From contig NZ_WBXN01000001.1 of assembly GCF_008973465.1 (NCBI RefSeq), positions 124,001 to 188,000 of the forward strand: 64,000 bases of DNA, given 5' to 3'. The DNA is from Streptomyces sp. SS1-1. Lineage in GTDB: Bacteria > Actinomycetota > Actinomycetes > Streptomycetales > Streptomycetaceae. Numbering within the stretch: the stretch's first letter is position 1; each line of letters starts with the position of its first letter. A program made the position numbers and the translations under genes. The notes beneath the pieces are model-generated. The model searched no databases, had not been told where the DNA came from, and saw only the letters and a program-made list of their open reading frames with translations. This document shows, piece by piece, positions 9,231 through 17,968 of the stretch.

Positions 9231-10147
9231 CGGCGGTAGGCCTTCGGGTCCGCGACGTCCCGCAGGGCGTCGCCGGTGATGTTGATGGCGAGGGAGGTCA
9301 GCATCAGCGCGATGCCGGGGAAGACGGCGACCCACCAGGAGGTGCCGAGGTAGAGCTGGCCGTCGGCGAGCATGCCGCCCCAGGTGACCGTCTCCTTGGG
9401 GACGCCCAGGCCGAGGTAGCTGAGGGAGGCCTCGGCGACGATGGCGGCGGCGACGTGCAGGGTGCCGATGGTGGCCAGCGGCGCCATGACGTTGGGCAGC
9501 AGGTGACGCCGCATGATGGTGACGTCGGTGACGCCGATCGCGCGGGCCTCGGTGACGAAGTCGCGGGTGCGCAGCGACATCACCTCGGAGCGCACGACAC
9601 GGGCGTAGGAGACCCAGCCGGTGAAGCCGAGGACCAGGATCACCATCCACAGTCCCGAGCCGAGGAAGCCGACGACGGCGAGCGCCAGCAGGAGCGAGGG
9701 GAAGGCGAGCTGGACGTCGGCGAGCCGCATGAGGGTGCGGTCGGCCCAGCCGCCGAAGTAGCCGGAGGCGAGGCCCACGGCCGTGCCCACGACGCCGGCG
9801 AGCAAGGCCGCTCCGGCACCGACGAGCAGGGAGACACGGGCGCCGTGGACGACGCGCGAGAGCATGTCGCGGCCGAGTTGGTCGGTGCCCAGGAGGTGGG
9901 CGCTGCTGCCGCCGTCCTGCCAGGCGGGGGGCCGCAGTCGCAGCAGGAGGTTCTGCGTGTTGGGGTCGTAGGGGGCGATCAGGGGGGCGAACAGGGCGGC
10001 GACGATCAGCAGGAGCAGTACGGCGAGGGCCACGACGGCCCGTTTGTCGCGCAGCAGTGCCCGCAGGGCGACGGCCCGGGAGCCGGACCGGCCGGACGGT
10101 GTCTTCGCCGTGGCCCGGTCGGGCGCGGCGGGGGTCATGACGGTCAT
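9227..10147 (-). CDS. Peptide-type ABC importer permease (OppC/DppC-like)
   Basis: A 306-residue inner-membrane permease. It has an N-terminal membrane segment (VALAVLLLLIVAALFAPLIA) followed by APYDPNTQN and LGTDQLGRDMLSR, hallmarks of the DppC class, then about five further helices and the EAA loop (EARAIGVTDVTIMRRHLLPN). Start at 10147 because its ATG overlaps the previous gene's stop; an ATG at 10138 is also in frame. Forms the channel with the upstream DppB-like subunit. Confidence 0.92.
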   Translation of the reverse strand: MTVMTPAAPDRATAKTPSGRSGSRAVALRALLRDKRAVVALAVLLLLIVAALFAPLIAPYDPNTQNLLLRLRPPAWQDGGSSAHLLGTDQLGRDMLSRVVHGARVSLLVGAGAALLAGVVGTAVGLASGYFGGWADRTLMRLADVQLAFPSLLLALAVVGFLGSGLWMVILVLGFTGWVSYARVVRSEVMSLRTRDFVTEARAIGVTDVTIMRRHLLPNVMAPLATIGTLHVAAAIVAEASLSYLGLGVPKETVTWGGMLADGQLYLGTSWWVAVFPGIALMLTSLAINITGDALRDVADPKAYRR

Positions 10148-11136
10148 CGTGACGTCCTCACCCTCGGGTCGAGGAAGCTGTAGGAGAGGTCGACGAGCAG
10201 GTTCACCACGACGAAGGTGGCGGCGAAGAACAGGACGGTGGCCTGGACGAGCGGGAAGTCTCGGTTGGAGATCGCCTCGACGGTCAGCTGGCCGACTCCG
10301 GGCCAGGAGAAGACACGTTCGGTGAGGATGGCTCCACCGAGCAGGTTGCCGACCTCCAGGCCGACGACGGTCACCACCGGCAGTGAGGCGTTGCGCACTC
10401 CGTGCCTGAGCACCACCTGCAGCGGCCCGAACCCCTTGGCGCGGGCGCTGCGGATGTGGTCGGAGGACAGGACGTCGATCAGCGAGGACCGCAGCAGGCG
10501 GGCCACGACGGCGACGGAGTACACGGCGAGGGTGACGGCGGGGAGGATCAGGTGGGCGAACGTGCCGTATCCGGAGGCGGGCAGGGCGCGCAGCCAGACG
10601 GCGAAGACCAGGATGAGCAGGATGCCCACCCAGAACGGCGGGGTGGACTGGCCGAGCAGGACGCCGGTCATCACGGTGTGGTCGGTCCCCCGGCCGCGGC
10701 GCATGGCGGCGAGGATGCCCGCCGGGACGGCGACGATGAGGGTCAACGCGAGGGCGGCGGCGGCCAGTTCGACGGTGGCCGGCAGCCGGTCGGCGAGTAT
10801 CTCGCTCACCGGCTGCCCGTACACGAGGGAGTCACCGAAGTCGAGGTGCAGCAGCCCCCATAGGTAGTCGAGGTACTGGGCGAGCAGGGACTGGTCCAGG
10901 CCCAGGGAGTGGCGCAGCACCTGTTCCTGTTCGGCCGTGGCGTCGGGTGGCAGCAGGATCTTCACGGGGTCACCGGACAGGCGGACGAGGAAGAACGCGA
11001 CGGTCGCCGTGCACAGCAGCACGAACAAGGCGGTGGCCAGGCGTTTGAGCACCGCCCGCAGCAGTCCTGCGCGGTCCGGGCGGCGCACGGCGCCGGCCGC
11101 CGGGGTGGGTGGTGTGTCGAGGGTGAGGGTGCTCAC
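10144..11136 (-). CDS. Peptide-type ABC importer permease (OppB/DppB-like)
   Basis: A 330-residue permease with an N-terminal helix (LATALFVLLCTATVAFFLV), the DppB-type periplasmic loop (LGLDQSLLAQYLDYLWGL, then DFGDSLVYGQPVSEIL) and an EAA motif (RSARAKGFGPLQVVLRHGVRN). The GTG start at 11136 overlaps the stop of the solute-binding protein gene (GTGA) and has GGAGGTGA a few bases upstream. Second gene of the importer operon. Confidence 0.92.
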   Translation of the reverse strand: MSTLTLDTPPTPAAGAVRRPDRAGLLRAVLKRLATALFVLLCTATVAFFLVRLSGDPVKILLPPDATAEQEQVLRHSLGLDQSLLAQYLDYLWGLLHLDFGDSLVYGQPVSEILADRLPATVELAAAALALTLIVAVPAGILAAMRRGRGTDHTVMTGVLLGQSTPPFWVGILLILVFAVWLRALPASGYGTFAHLILPAVTLAVYSVAVVARLLRSSLIDVLSSDHIRSARAKGFGPLQVVLRHGVRNASLPVVTVVGLEVGNLLGGAILTERVFSWPGVGQLTVEAISNRDFPLVQATVLFFAATFVVVNLLVDLSYSFLDPRVRTSR

Positions 11137-12710
11137 CGGGTCACCTCCGCGCTTTCCATGGCGAGGACGCCGGCGGCTCCCGGGGTCCAGCGGGGCCGGT
11201 CGTTCCGGGCGAAGATGTTGTCGGTCTGGTAGAGGAAGACGAAGGGTGCTTCCCTGCGCATGAGCCGTTGCAGGTCCGAGAAGGCCGCTTTCCGCCGCTC
11301 CGGGTCCTCGGAGAGTTCCTCGGCGTCGATGAGGCGGTCGGCCTCCGCCGAGTGCCAGCGGCTCTGCCGCCGGTCGCTGCGCACGTTGGACTGGACGATG
11401 GACGCGCCGTCCATCGTCCACACGGTGCTGGCCGCGAGGTAGACGGGGCCGAGCGCTCCCCGGTTGTCGGAGGTGAGCCGCGCGGAGTAGGTACCGGGGT
11501 CGAGCAGGTTGACGCGGGCGTCCACTCCGGCCCTGGCGAGCAGTCCGGACAGGGCCTCGGCGACGTTGGCGTCCACATTGGAGGCGGTGAGCGTGGTGGA
11601 GAAGCCGTGGGGGTGGCCGGCTTCGGCGAGGAGCCTGCGCGCGGTGTCCACCGAGCGGGTGAAGGGCTTGACGGTGGGGTCGAAGCCGAAGGAGCCGCGT
11701 GGGACGAGTGCGGGGGTCTCCGTGGCCTTGCCACCGAGCACGGCCTTGATGAGCAGCGGCACGTCGATCGCGTGATTGAGTGCCTGGCGCACCCGGCGGT
11801 CCTGGAGGGGGCCGCGTTCGAGGGTGTTCAGGGACAGGTAGGCGGTGCGGATGCCCGTGTGTCCGTCGATGGTGATGCCTTCGTAGCCGTCGAGTTGCTG
11901 GGCGGCATCCGGGGTGAGTCCGGCCACGAGGTCGACGCCGCCGCTCTGCAGCGCGGCCAGGGAGGACGAGGCGTTGGGGGCCGGGCTGAAGACGAGGCCG
12001 TCGACGGCCGGGCGGCCGTTCCAGTGGCCGGGGTGGGCGCGCATCCGCAGTTCGTGGTCGCGCTGCCAGCTCGTGAAGGTGAAGGGGCCGGTGCCGACGG
12101 GGTGGTCGGCGAAGGCCGCGTCGCCCACCTCGGCGAGGTGCCGGGGCGGCACCACGACGCCCCCGAACAGGGAGAGTTTGGCGGGCAGGATGGGGTCGTG
12201 CACGGTGGTGTGAAGGTCGACGGTGAGCCGGTCGACAACGGTGACGCCCTCGACGAAGCGCAGCTCGACGATCGGTGACTTGGTCGCGGGGTCGAGCAGG
12301 CGCTCGATGCTGAACGCCACGGCCCGCGCGTCGCACACCTCACCGTTGTGGAAGGTCACCCCGGGGCGGAGGACGAAGCGCCAGGTCCGGGTGTCGGTGG
12401 CCTTCCAGGAGAGGGCGAGCCTCGGGTGCAGCCGGTTGTCGGGGCCGCGGGTGGTGAGGGTGTCGAACATGTTGATCAGGACGTTCATCGAGACCATGTC
12501 GCCCTGCTTGTGCGGGTCCAGCGTCTTGGGGTCGCCCGGCTGGGAGACCCGCAGGACGTTGCCGGCCCGGTCCGCGGCGGCCGTCGTGCCGCACGCGCTC
12601 AGGAGCGCCGGGGCACTGAGGGCTCCGAGCAGCAGACCACCGGTCCGCAGGACGTGGCGTCGGGTGGGACGGCTGCGGTCCATCGTGCGCCCCTGAAGAA
12701 TTCGTTCCAT
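11133..12710 (-). CDS. Peptide/nickel-type ABC solute-binding lipoprotein (SBP family 5)
   Basis: A 525-residue extracytoplasmic binding protein. The N-terminus has a twin-arginine-like segment (TRRHVLRTGG), a hydrophobic stretch and a lipobox LLSAC, so Tat export and lipidation are likely. The body shows family-5 landmarks: PKTLDPHKQGD, LALSWKATDTRTWRFVLRPG, TFHNGEVCDARAVAFSIERL and the later VRQALNHAIDVPLL. The start at 12710 is supported by GGAGGTG 7 bases upstream; an ATG at 12683 would be a shorter alternative. It heads the importer operon and is divergent from an IclR gene, which probably controls it. Confidence 0.9.
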   Translation of the reverse strand: MERILQGRTMDRSRPTRRHVLRTGGLLLGALSAPALLSACGTTAAADRAGNVLRVSQPGDPKTLDPHKQGDMVSMNVLINMFDTLTTRGPDNRLHPRLALSWKATDTRTWRFVLRPGVTFHNGEVCDARAVAFSIERLLDPATKSPIVELRFVEGVTVVDRLTVDLHTTVHDPILPAKLSLFGGVVVPPRHLAEVGDAAFADHPVGTGPFTFTSWQRDHELRMRAHPGHWNGRPAVDGLVFSPAPNASSSLAALQSGGVDLVAGLTPDAAQQLDGYEGITIDGHTGIRTAYLSLNTLERGPLQDRRVRQALNHAIDVPLLIKAVLGGKATETPALVPRGSFGFDPTVKPFTRSVDTARRLLAEAGHPHGFSTTLTASNVDANVAEALSGLLARAGVDARVNLLDPGTYSARLTSDNRGALGPVYLAASTVWTMDGASIVQSNVRSDRRQSRWHSAEADRLIDAEELSEDPERRKAAFSDLQRLMRREAPFVFLYQTDNIFARNDRPRWTPGAAGVLAMESAEVTR

Positions 12711-12740
12711 TGAACAACACCTCCGTTCCGTCAGATGGAA
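12704..12740. promoter_or_regulatory. Divergent promoter region with two GTTCC-type palindromes
   Basis: Between the binding-protein and IclR genes are two imperfect palindromes: GTTCCATTGAAC (12704-12715, one mismatched pair, overlapping the start codon) and TTCCGTCAGATGGAA (12726-12740, 6 of 7 pairs). Their spacing in a divergent promoter fits autoregulation by the IclR protein. The assignment is inference. Confidence 0.4.
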
Positions 12741-12764
12741 TGCGGTTGGGTTAAGCTAAGCGAC

Positions 12765-13601
12765 ATGGTGAAAGCGGTCAACACCCGGTCGGTCGACCAG
12801 GAACTCGTGAAGGGCCCCGTCGACAAGGCGATGGAGGTGCTCGAAGCGCTCGTCCAGCCCGGCGGTCCCCACCGGTTGGGGGAGATCGCGCGCCGCACCG
12901 GTCTGACGAAGCCCACCGTCCACCGGCATCTGCGGACGATGGCCGAGTACGGCTTCGCGGAGCCCGCCGAGGGCGGCAGTTACCGTCCGGGCCCCCGACT
13001 GCTGGGACTGGCGGCGGCGGCCCTGAGCGACAGCCGGGTCCTGGAACTCACCAGGCCCGTCCTGGCCGATCTGCGCCTGCGCACCGGTCATGTGGCGTTC
13101 TACGCGGCACGGCACGCGACCGACGCCGTGTACCTGGAAGTGTCGGAGCCGGCCCGCGAGTACCGGATGAGCACCCGGCCCGGTCACCGGTCGCCCCTGC
13201 ACGCCTGCGGTGTCGGACTCGCCATGCTCTCCGCGATGCCGGACGGGGAGAGCGCGGCGGTCGTGGACGCACGGGATCTGGAGGCGCGCACCCACAGCAC
13301 CCTCACCGACCCGGCCGCGCTGCGGGCGGAGCTGACCCGGGCCGCCCTGCGCGGGTACGCGGTCGACGACGAGTACGACGAGCCGGACGTGCGGTCGGTG
13401 GCCGCCCCCGTGCTGGACGCCGAGGGCCGGCCCGTGGGCGCGATCGGCATCGCCGGACTGTCCTTCACCCTCGACCCCGGCAGCATGGAGGTGTTCGGGC
13501 CCATGGTGCGGGCCGCCGCACGCACGGTCTCCGCCGGGCTCGGCGCCCGCACCCCCGCACTCGGCGTCGTGGACCCGGCGCGGGGAGGTGAGTCGGCATG
13601 A
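12765..13601 (+). CDS. IclR-family transcriptional regulator
   Basis: A 278-residue regulator with an N-terminal winged helix (LGEIARRTGLTKPTVHRHLRTM, roughly residues 40-65) and the IclR effector domain (PLHACGVGLAMLSAMP, later GYAVDDEYDEPDVRSVAAPV and GAIGIAGLSF). Start at 12765 gives the usual short N-terminal tail; an ATG at 12735 is possible but would lie within the shared promoter. Divergent from the peptide importer and overlapping (ATGA) the serine hydrolase gene. It probably senses the imported substrate or a metabolite. Confidence 0.9.
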   Translation: MVKAVNTRSVDQELVKGPVDKAMEVLEALVQPGGPHRLGEIARRTGLTKPTVHRHLRTMAEYGFAEPAEGGSYRPGPRLLGLAAAALSDSRVLELTRPVLADLRLRTGHVAFYAARHATDAVYLEVSEPAREYRMSTRPGHRSPLHACGVGLAMLSAMPDGESAAVVDARDLEARTHSTLTDPAALRAELTRAALRGYAVDDEYDEPDVRSVAAPVLDAEGRPVGAIGIAGLSFTLDPGSMEVFGPMVRAAARTVSAGLGARTPALGVVDPARGGESA

Positions 13602-14656
13602 GCACGCTGGCCGAACTGCTCACGGAGGGCCGGAAGGAGCGGATCTACTCCGGCGCCGCCTGGTCCGTCGGGGACGCGAACGGCCCGCTGGACCGGGGCT
13701 GGACCGGCACCCGCAGATGGGACGGGCCGCCCCTGGACGGCGACGACGTGTGGGACCTCGCCTCGGTGACCAAGCCGATCGCCGGACTCGCGGTCATGGC
13801 CCTCGTCGAGCGCGGCGTCCTCGGGCTGGACGACACCGTGGGCACGCACCTCCCGGACCACCGGGGCGGCGACAAGGCCGAACTGACCGTACGTCAACTC
13901 CTCACGCACACCTCGGGTATCCCTGGGCAGGTGCCGCTGTACCGGGACCACCCCACCCGTGCCGCGTTGCTGGAGGCGGTGCGTCTGCTGCCCCTGACCG
14001 CGCAGCCCGGCACCCGTGTCCAGTACTCCTCGCAGGGGTTCATCGTCCTCGGCCTCATCGCCGAGGCGGCTGCCGGCCAACCGCTGGACGAGCTCGTGGA
14101 ACGGCTGGTGTGCGCCCCGCTCGGCATGCGTGACACCGTCTTCCGCCCGGACGCCGGCCGTCGGGCCCGGGCGGTGGCCACCGAGGACTGTCCCTGGCGC
14201 CGCCGCCTGGTCGTGGGCGAGGTCCACGACGAGAACGCGGTGGTGCTCGGCGGGGTCGGCGCTCACGCGGGGCTGTTCTCCACTCTCGCGGACATGGAGC
14301 GTCTCGGCGCCGCCCTCGCCGCCGGCGGCCGGAACCTGCTGCGCCCCGAGACGCTCACCCTGATGACGGCCCCGGACACGGACGGCCTGGCGCTGCGGCG
14401 CTCCCTGGCCTGGCAGGGACGCGACCCGGTCGACTCCCCCGCGGGAGAGGTGTTCGGCCCGGACTCGTACGGCCACACGGGCTTCACCGGCACCAGCCTG
14501 TGGGTCGATCCGGTCACGCGACGCTACGCCGTACTCCTCACCAACCGTGTACACCCGACCAGGACGGGTGAGGGCATCACCGCCCTGCGCAGGGCCTTTC
14601 ATGACATCGCCGCCCGCACGCCCTTGGTCGCCGCCGAGGACCGTCACGGCACCTGA
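13598..14656 (+). CDS. Beta-lactamase-related serine hydrolase
   Basis: A 352-residue class-C beta-lactamase/esterase fold enzyme. SxxK is seen as SVTK (roughly residues 56-59), the second motif as YSS, and the third (KTG position) as HTGFTG. Such proteins include D-aminopeptidases, esterases and penicillin-binding-protein relatives. No signal peptide, so probably cytoplasmic. It is translationally coupled to the IclR gene and divergent from the peptide importer, so cleavage of an imported peptide or ester is a reasonable inference. Confidence 0.85.
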   Translation: MSTLAELLTEGRKERIYSGAAWSVGDANGPLDRGWTGTRRWDGPPLDGDDVWDLASVTKPIAGLAVMALVERGVLGLDDTVGTHLPDHRGGDKAELTVRQLLTHTSGIPGQVPLYRDHPTRAALLEAVRLLPLTAQPGTRVQYSSQGFIVLGLIAEAAAGQPLDELVERLVCAPLGMRDTVFRPDAGRRARAVATEDCPWRRRLVVGEVHDENAVVLGGVGAHAGLFSTLADMERLGAALAAGGRNLLRPETLTLMTAPDTDGLALRRSLAWQGRDPVDSPAGEVFGPDSYGHTGFTGTSLWVDPVTRRYAVLLTNRVHPTRTGEGITALRRAFHDIAARTPLVAAEDRHGT

Positions 14657-15090
14657 CAGGCCGGCGGCCGTGACGGGACCGGCGACGAGGCGAGCACGCC
14701 CGCCCGCGTCACCGGACCGGGAACGTCACGCCGGCGAGTTCCCCGGAGACGGCCCGCAGGCGACTGCTGGACGTCCCGGTCGTGGGAGGCCGCGCTGGAT
14801 TCCACCAGCTTCGGGTGGCCGCGGACTGCGAGACGACCGCCGGGGGCGCACTACTGGCCGCTGCGCCGGGCCGGTGGCGGCCCGCACGGTCGCCAGGGCT
14901 CCCCTCACGGCCTTCCGGGTGGGCAGCGGCGCGAGCCGGGTGACGGGCGCGCGGAAGACGGCGGGCGGGCTGCGGATGAGCCCGGTCTCGGAGACACCGA
15001 CGCTCCGCGGCTTTCCTGCAGGTCGTCCCAGCCGGATGTGCTGCCGCGCGCATGGACGGCAGCACACCGGGCCCGCCGGTGGGCGTTCGC
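14657..15090. other. Intergenic region without recognisable gene
   Basis: 434 bases between two convergent genes. Frames open here lack family motifs and look like noise of GC-rich DNA. No clear hairpin terminator was found by eye. Confidence 0.5.
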
Positions 15091-15936
15091 CTACAGCCTG
15101 AACACCTTCGCCGCACCCCATAGGGAGCCGGGGTTGGCGCGGTGCGGGTGACGGGCGAGCATCGCCTCGTAGAACTCCAGGGCGCTCGACGTGGCCGCCA
15201 GGGTGTCCTCGACGTCGGCGAGGTAGTCGATCGACTGCTGCACGATCACCGGGTCGTCGTCGCGGTCGGGGTGCTTGTGGGCGGCGACGACACGCTGGGC
15301 GCCGAGGTCCTGGATGGCCCGCAGAGCGGCGACCCACTCCACACGTGAGGCCGCGTCCGTCTCGGCGAGGTACATGTGGGTGTGGTTGTAGACGACGTCG
15401 CCACCGACCACGAGCCGGGCGTCGGGGACCCACAGGACGGTGCTCCCCTTCGTGTCGGTGTGACCCGCCTCGACCACCCTCAGCTCGTGCCCTTCCAGAA
15501 GGATGTGGTCGCCTTCCAGCTCGTCCGGAACGACCGGACGGGGGATCTGCCCGGGGAAGAGGCGGCCCCAGAACCCGTCGCGGTAGTCGTCCCCGGCCTG
15601 GACCCGCGCACCCGCGACGGTCCCGACCGTGGCCACGGCCCGCGCCCCGGGGAACGCGTCGAGCAGTTGCCCGATGCCGTAGAAGTGGTCGCCGTGGCCG
15701 TGCGTGACGTAGATGTGCGTCAGCGTGCGTCCGTGCCCCTTGATCCACTCGATCAGTTCGTTGTTCTGCTCGATCGTCGTGAAGGTATCGACGAGGACGG
15801 CATCCCGTTCGCCGAAGATCAATGTCGCCGTGTTCATCACCCAGCGCAGATCAGGCCCTTCTTCGACGCTCTGCGGAAGGTCTCGGACGACTCCCTCCCG
15901 GCGGACGAGCAGTGTGTCGTACCTCAGGTCTGTCAT
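15091..15936 (-). CDS. MBL-fold metallo-hydrolase
   Basis: A 281-residue metallo-beta-lactamase-fold enzyme. The zinc motif is complete: THGHGDH (about residues 80-86), then the downstream ligands EAGHTDTKG and DVVYNHTH, and AAHKHP near the C-terminus. The start is supported by TTAGGAGAAG just upstream. The protein has no signal peptide. An inverted-repeat operator of the local TetR type lies 100 bases upstream. Members hydrolyse lactones, thioesters or similar; the substrate cannot be named. Confidence 0.88.
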   Translation of the reverse strand: MTDLRYDTLLVRREGVVRDLPQSVEEGPDLRWVMNTATLIFGERDAVLVDTFTTIEQNNELIEWIKGHGRTLTHIYVTHGHGDHFYGIGQLLDAFPGARAVATVGTVAGARVQAGDDYRDGFWGRLFPGQIPRPVVPDELEGDHILLEGHELRVVEAGHTDTKGSTVLWVPDARLVVGGDVVYNHTHMYLAETDAASRVEWVAALRAIQDLGAQRVVAAHKHPDRDDDPVIVQQSIDYLADVEDTLAATSSALEFYEAMLARHPHRANPGSLWGAAKVFRL

Positions 15937-16474
15937 GGGCTTCTCCTAAGTCGGTGGAGGTGATCACCGATGCGCGCGCTACTCCGCGGGACAAGTTTCC
16001 GCCGTCCGCTCACTCGGCGCGCTTCGACGACTCATTTAGATTACAATCCACATCTAACAACGAGACGATCGCGAAGGTAAGAAGAGGGCATGCGTCCGGT
16101 GCGTATGGGCCGCGATCTGTTGGCTCGCACGTCAGGAGCATGATTGGCTCTCACGGGAGTGCAGCCGGGCGGTTCGGGTGCCCGAACGGCTCAGCGGCCT
16201 CTCACGGTCGAGCGCCGGAACCGTGCCCCGTGCGAGCGTGAACCACGCAACGAGTGCGGCGCATCGGCCGCCGTCCGCGAAAGGTCCGCACAGGGACCGG
16301 GCCGCACTCCGCCGGCCAACTCCCCCTGAGTGCCATGTCAGTCCATCAAGTGAGTGACCACGCGCGGGCTGCGACGAAGGAGTCCGCGCGACATCTGTTC
16401 CCGCCCCTGCGTCCGCGCCTCGCAGGCCGGGCCCGAGGTCCTCAGCACACCGTCCGTGCCGGTAAGGAAACCTT
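15937..16474. other. Divergent intergenic region
   Basis: 538 bases between the metallo-hydrolase and the flavin monooxygenase. It holds one TTAGAT-N10-ATCTAA operator (listed separately). No convincing small gene was seen; open frames lack motifs and ribosome sites. Confidence 0.5.
16036..16057. promoter_or_regulatory. TetR-type operator, site A
   Basis: TTAGAT (16036-16041), a 10-base spacer, then ATCTAA (16052-16057). It lies 100 bases upstream of the metallo-hydrolase start and about 420 upstream of the monooxygenase. Same arm sequence and spacer as four other sites at 17.7, 23.6, 24.9 and 25.1 kb. Confidence 0.65.
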
Positions 16475-17578
16475 GTGAACAACCCCCGTACGCTGATCGT
16501 CGGAGCCGGAATCTCCGGTCTGGCCCTGGCCAAGTCTCTGCTGGACCGCGGACTTCCGGTGGAGGTGGTCGAGCGGCGCGCCGACGACGGACAGGCCCTC
16601 GGCGCCGGCCTCTACCTGCCGGCGAACGCCGTGCGCACCCTCCGCAGCTTCGGCGTGGAGGACGAAGTGGCCAAGCGCGCGGAGCCGGTGACCCGGCAGC
16701 GACTCCAGGACCATCGCGGGCGCCCGCTGGCCGAGTTCGAGGTGGGCAGCATCTGGGGTGAGGTCGGCCTCTGCCTGGCGATCACCCGGAGCGACCTCCA
16801 CGAGGTGCTTCGCGGAGCAGTTGACAACGATGTCGTCCGGTACGGCACCGCGGTGACCTCCGTGGCCGACGACGGCACCGTGACCTTCACGGACGGCGCC
16901 ACAGAAAAGTACGACCTGGTGGTGGGCGCGGACGGCGTCAACTCCGCCGTCCGGCGCTCCCTCTTCGGTGGTCCGGCTCCGCGCTTCCTCGGCCAGCTGT
17001 GCTGGCGGTTCATCGCCGACGACACCGGCATACCCGGAATCACCGACTGGACAGCACGCCTGGGCAGCAAGGGCCGGACCTTCCTGACGGTGCAACTCGG
17101 CGGCGGCCGCGTCTACTGCTACGCCGACATCAACAGCCCCGTCGCCGCGCCCCCGGCCGGCGACTGGCGCACACACTTCGCCGACTTCGGCGGACCGGTC
17201 CCCCGCTTGCTCGAGCAGGGCGAGGACGCGCACTTCGCCGCACTGCGGGAGAGTGAGAACACGGTGTGGACGCGTCCCGGTGCCGCTCTCGTCGGCGATG
17301 CCGCTCACACCTTCTCCCCGAGCATGGCCCAGGGCGGCGCGATGGCACTCGAGGACGCCCTGGTCCTCGCCGACACACTGGCCGACGCGCCTGACGTCCC
17401 CGCGGCCCTCGCCTCCTTCCAGGCCCGACGCGCCGGCCGGGTCGCCTGGGTGGTGGCGCAGAACCACCGCCGCGACAAGGCGCGCAACCTGCCCACGCCG
17501 CTGCGCAACTTCACCCTCCGCCGGGCAGGTGAGCGTCTCTTCAAGGCCAACCACGCTCCGCTGCACGCCCAGCCCTGA
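16475..17578 (+). CDS. FAD-dependent aromatic-type monooxygenase (PHBH fold)
   Basis: A 367-residue class A flavoprotein monooxygenase. It has the FAD dinucleotide motif LIVGAGISGLALAKSL at the extreme N-terminus, the DG motif (YDLVVGADGVNSAVR) and the second FAD motif GDAAHTFSPSMAQGGAMALED. Such enzymes hydroxylate aromatic or polyketide substrates with NAD(P)H and oxygen. GTG start at 16475 with AAGGA upstream. It lies between an operator-controlled metallo-hydrolase and an operator-controlled hydrolase/oxidase fusion, so a shared tailoring or degradation pathway is likely. Confidence 0.9.
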   Translation: MNNPRTLIVGAGISGLALAKSLLDRGLPVEVVERRADDGQALGAGLYLPANAVRTLRSFGVEDEVAKRAEPVTRQRLQDHRGRPLAEFEVGSIWGEVGLCLAITRSDLHEVLRGAVDNDVVRYGTAVTSVADDGTVTFTDGATEKYDLVVGADGVNSAVRRSLFGGPAPRFLGQLCWRFIADDTGIPGITDWTARLGSKGRTFLTVQLGGGRVYCYADINSPVAAPPAGDWRTHFADFGGPVPRLLEQGEDAHFAALRESENTVWTRPGAALVGDAAHTFSPSMAQGGAMALEDALVLADTLADAPDVPAALASFQARRAGRVAWVVAQNHRRDKARNLPTPLRNFTLRRAGERLFKANHAPLHAQP

Positions 17579-17670
17579 CCTTCTCGCACTTACCTGACAC
17601 CGTGTCGGCGACCGGGAACAGCCACCGCTCGGAGGACATGTCCGCCCCGGCCTGCCGACCGGCAGGCTCG

Positions 17671-17692
17671 ATAGATTACTTATGACATCTAT
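17671..17692. promoter_or_regulatory. TetR-type operator, site B
   Basis: ATAGAT (17671-17676), 10-base spacer, ATCTAT (17687-17692). It lies 277 bases upstream of the hydrolase/oxidase fusion start. Bases 17683-17701 (TGACATCTATCACGTGGAC) are identical to 25111-25129 around site E, so these two promoters share more than the operator. Confidence 0.65.
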
Positions 17693-17968
17693 CACGTGGA
17701 CACGCAGCGCCCGGGCCCACACAATGACAACGCGAGGGCCTCGCAGTGCCCCGACCGGAAATTGCTGCTGGACACGGGCGACACCACCAGCGTCATGCAC
17801 CCGATCCGCGCACATCCGCTGCCGCGGACGTCCCCCGAGGCCCTGACCGCCGCCCGCGGACCCGGAGCACCCCGAGCCCTTGACACCGAGCATCTTGATC
17901 TCCCTCGAGTGGCCCGCCGCCATCTGGCGCGCTCCTCAAGGGACCGAGCAGTCCCCCTGGAGCAATCT

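Noticed and set aside
17696..17968. N-terminal extension of the hydrolase/oxidase fusion from GTG 17696
   Set aside because: It begins 4 bases after an operator, has no ribosome site and no family-like residues; GTG 17969 has GGAG at good spacing.
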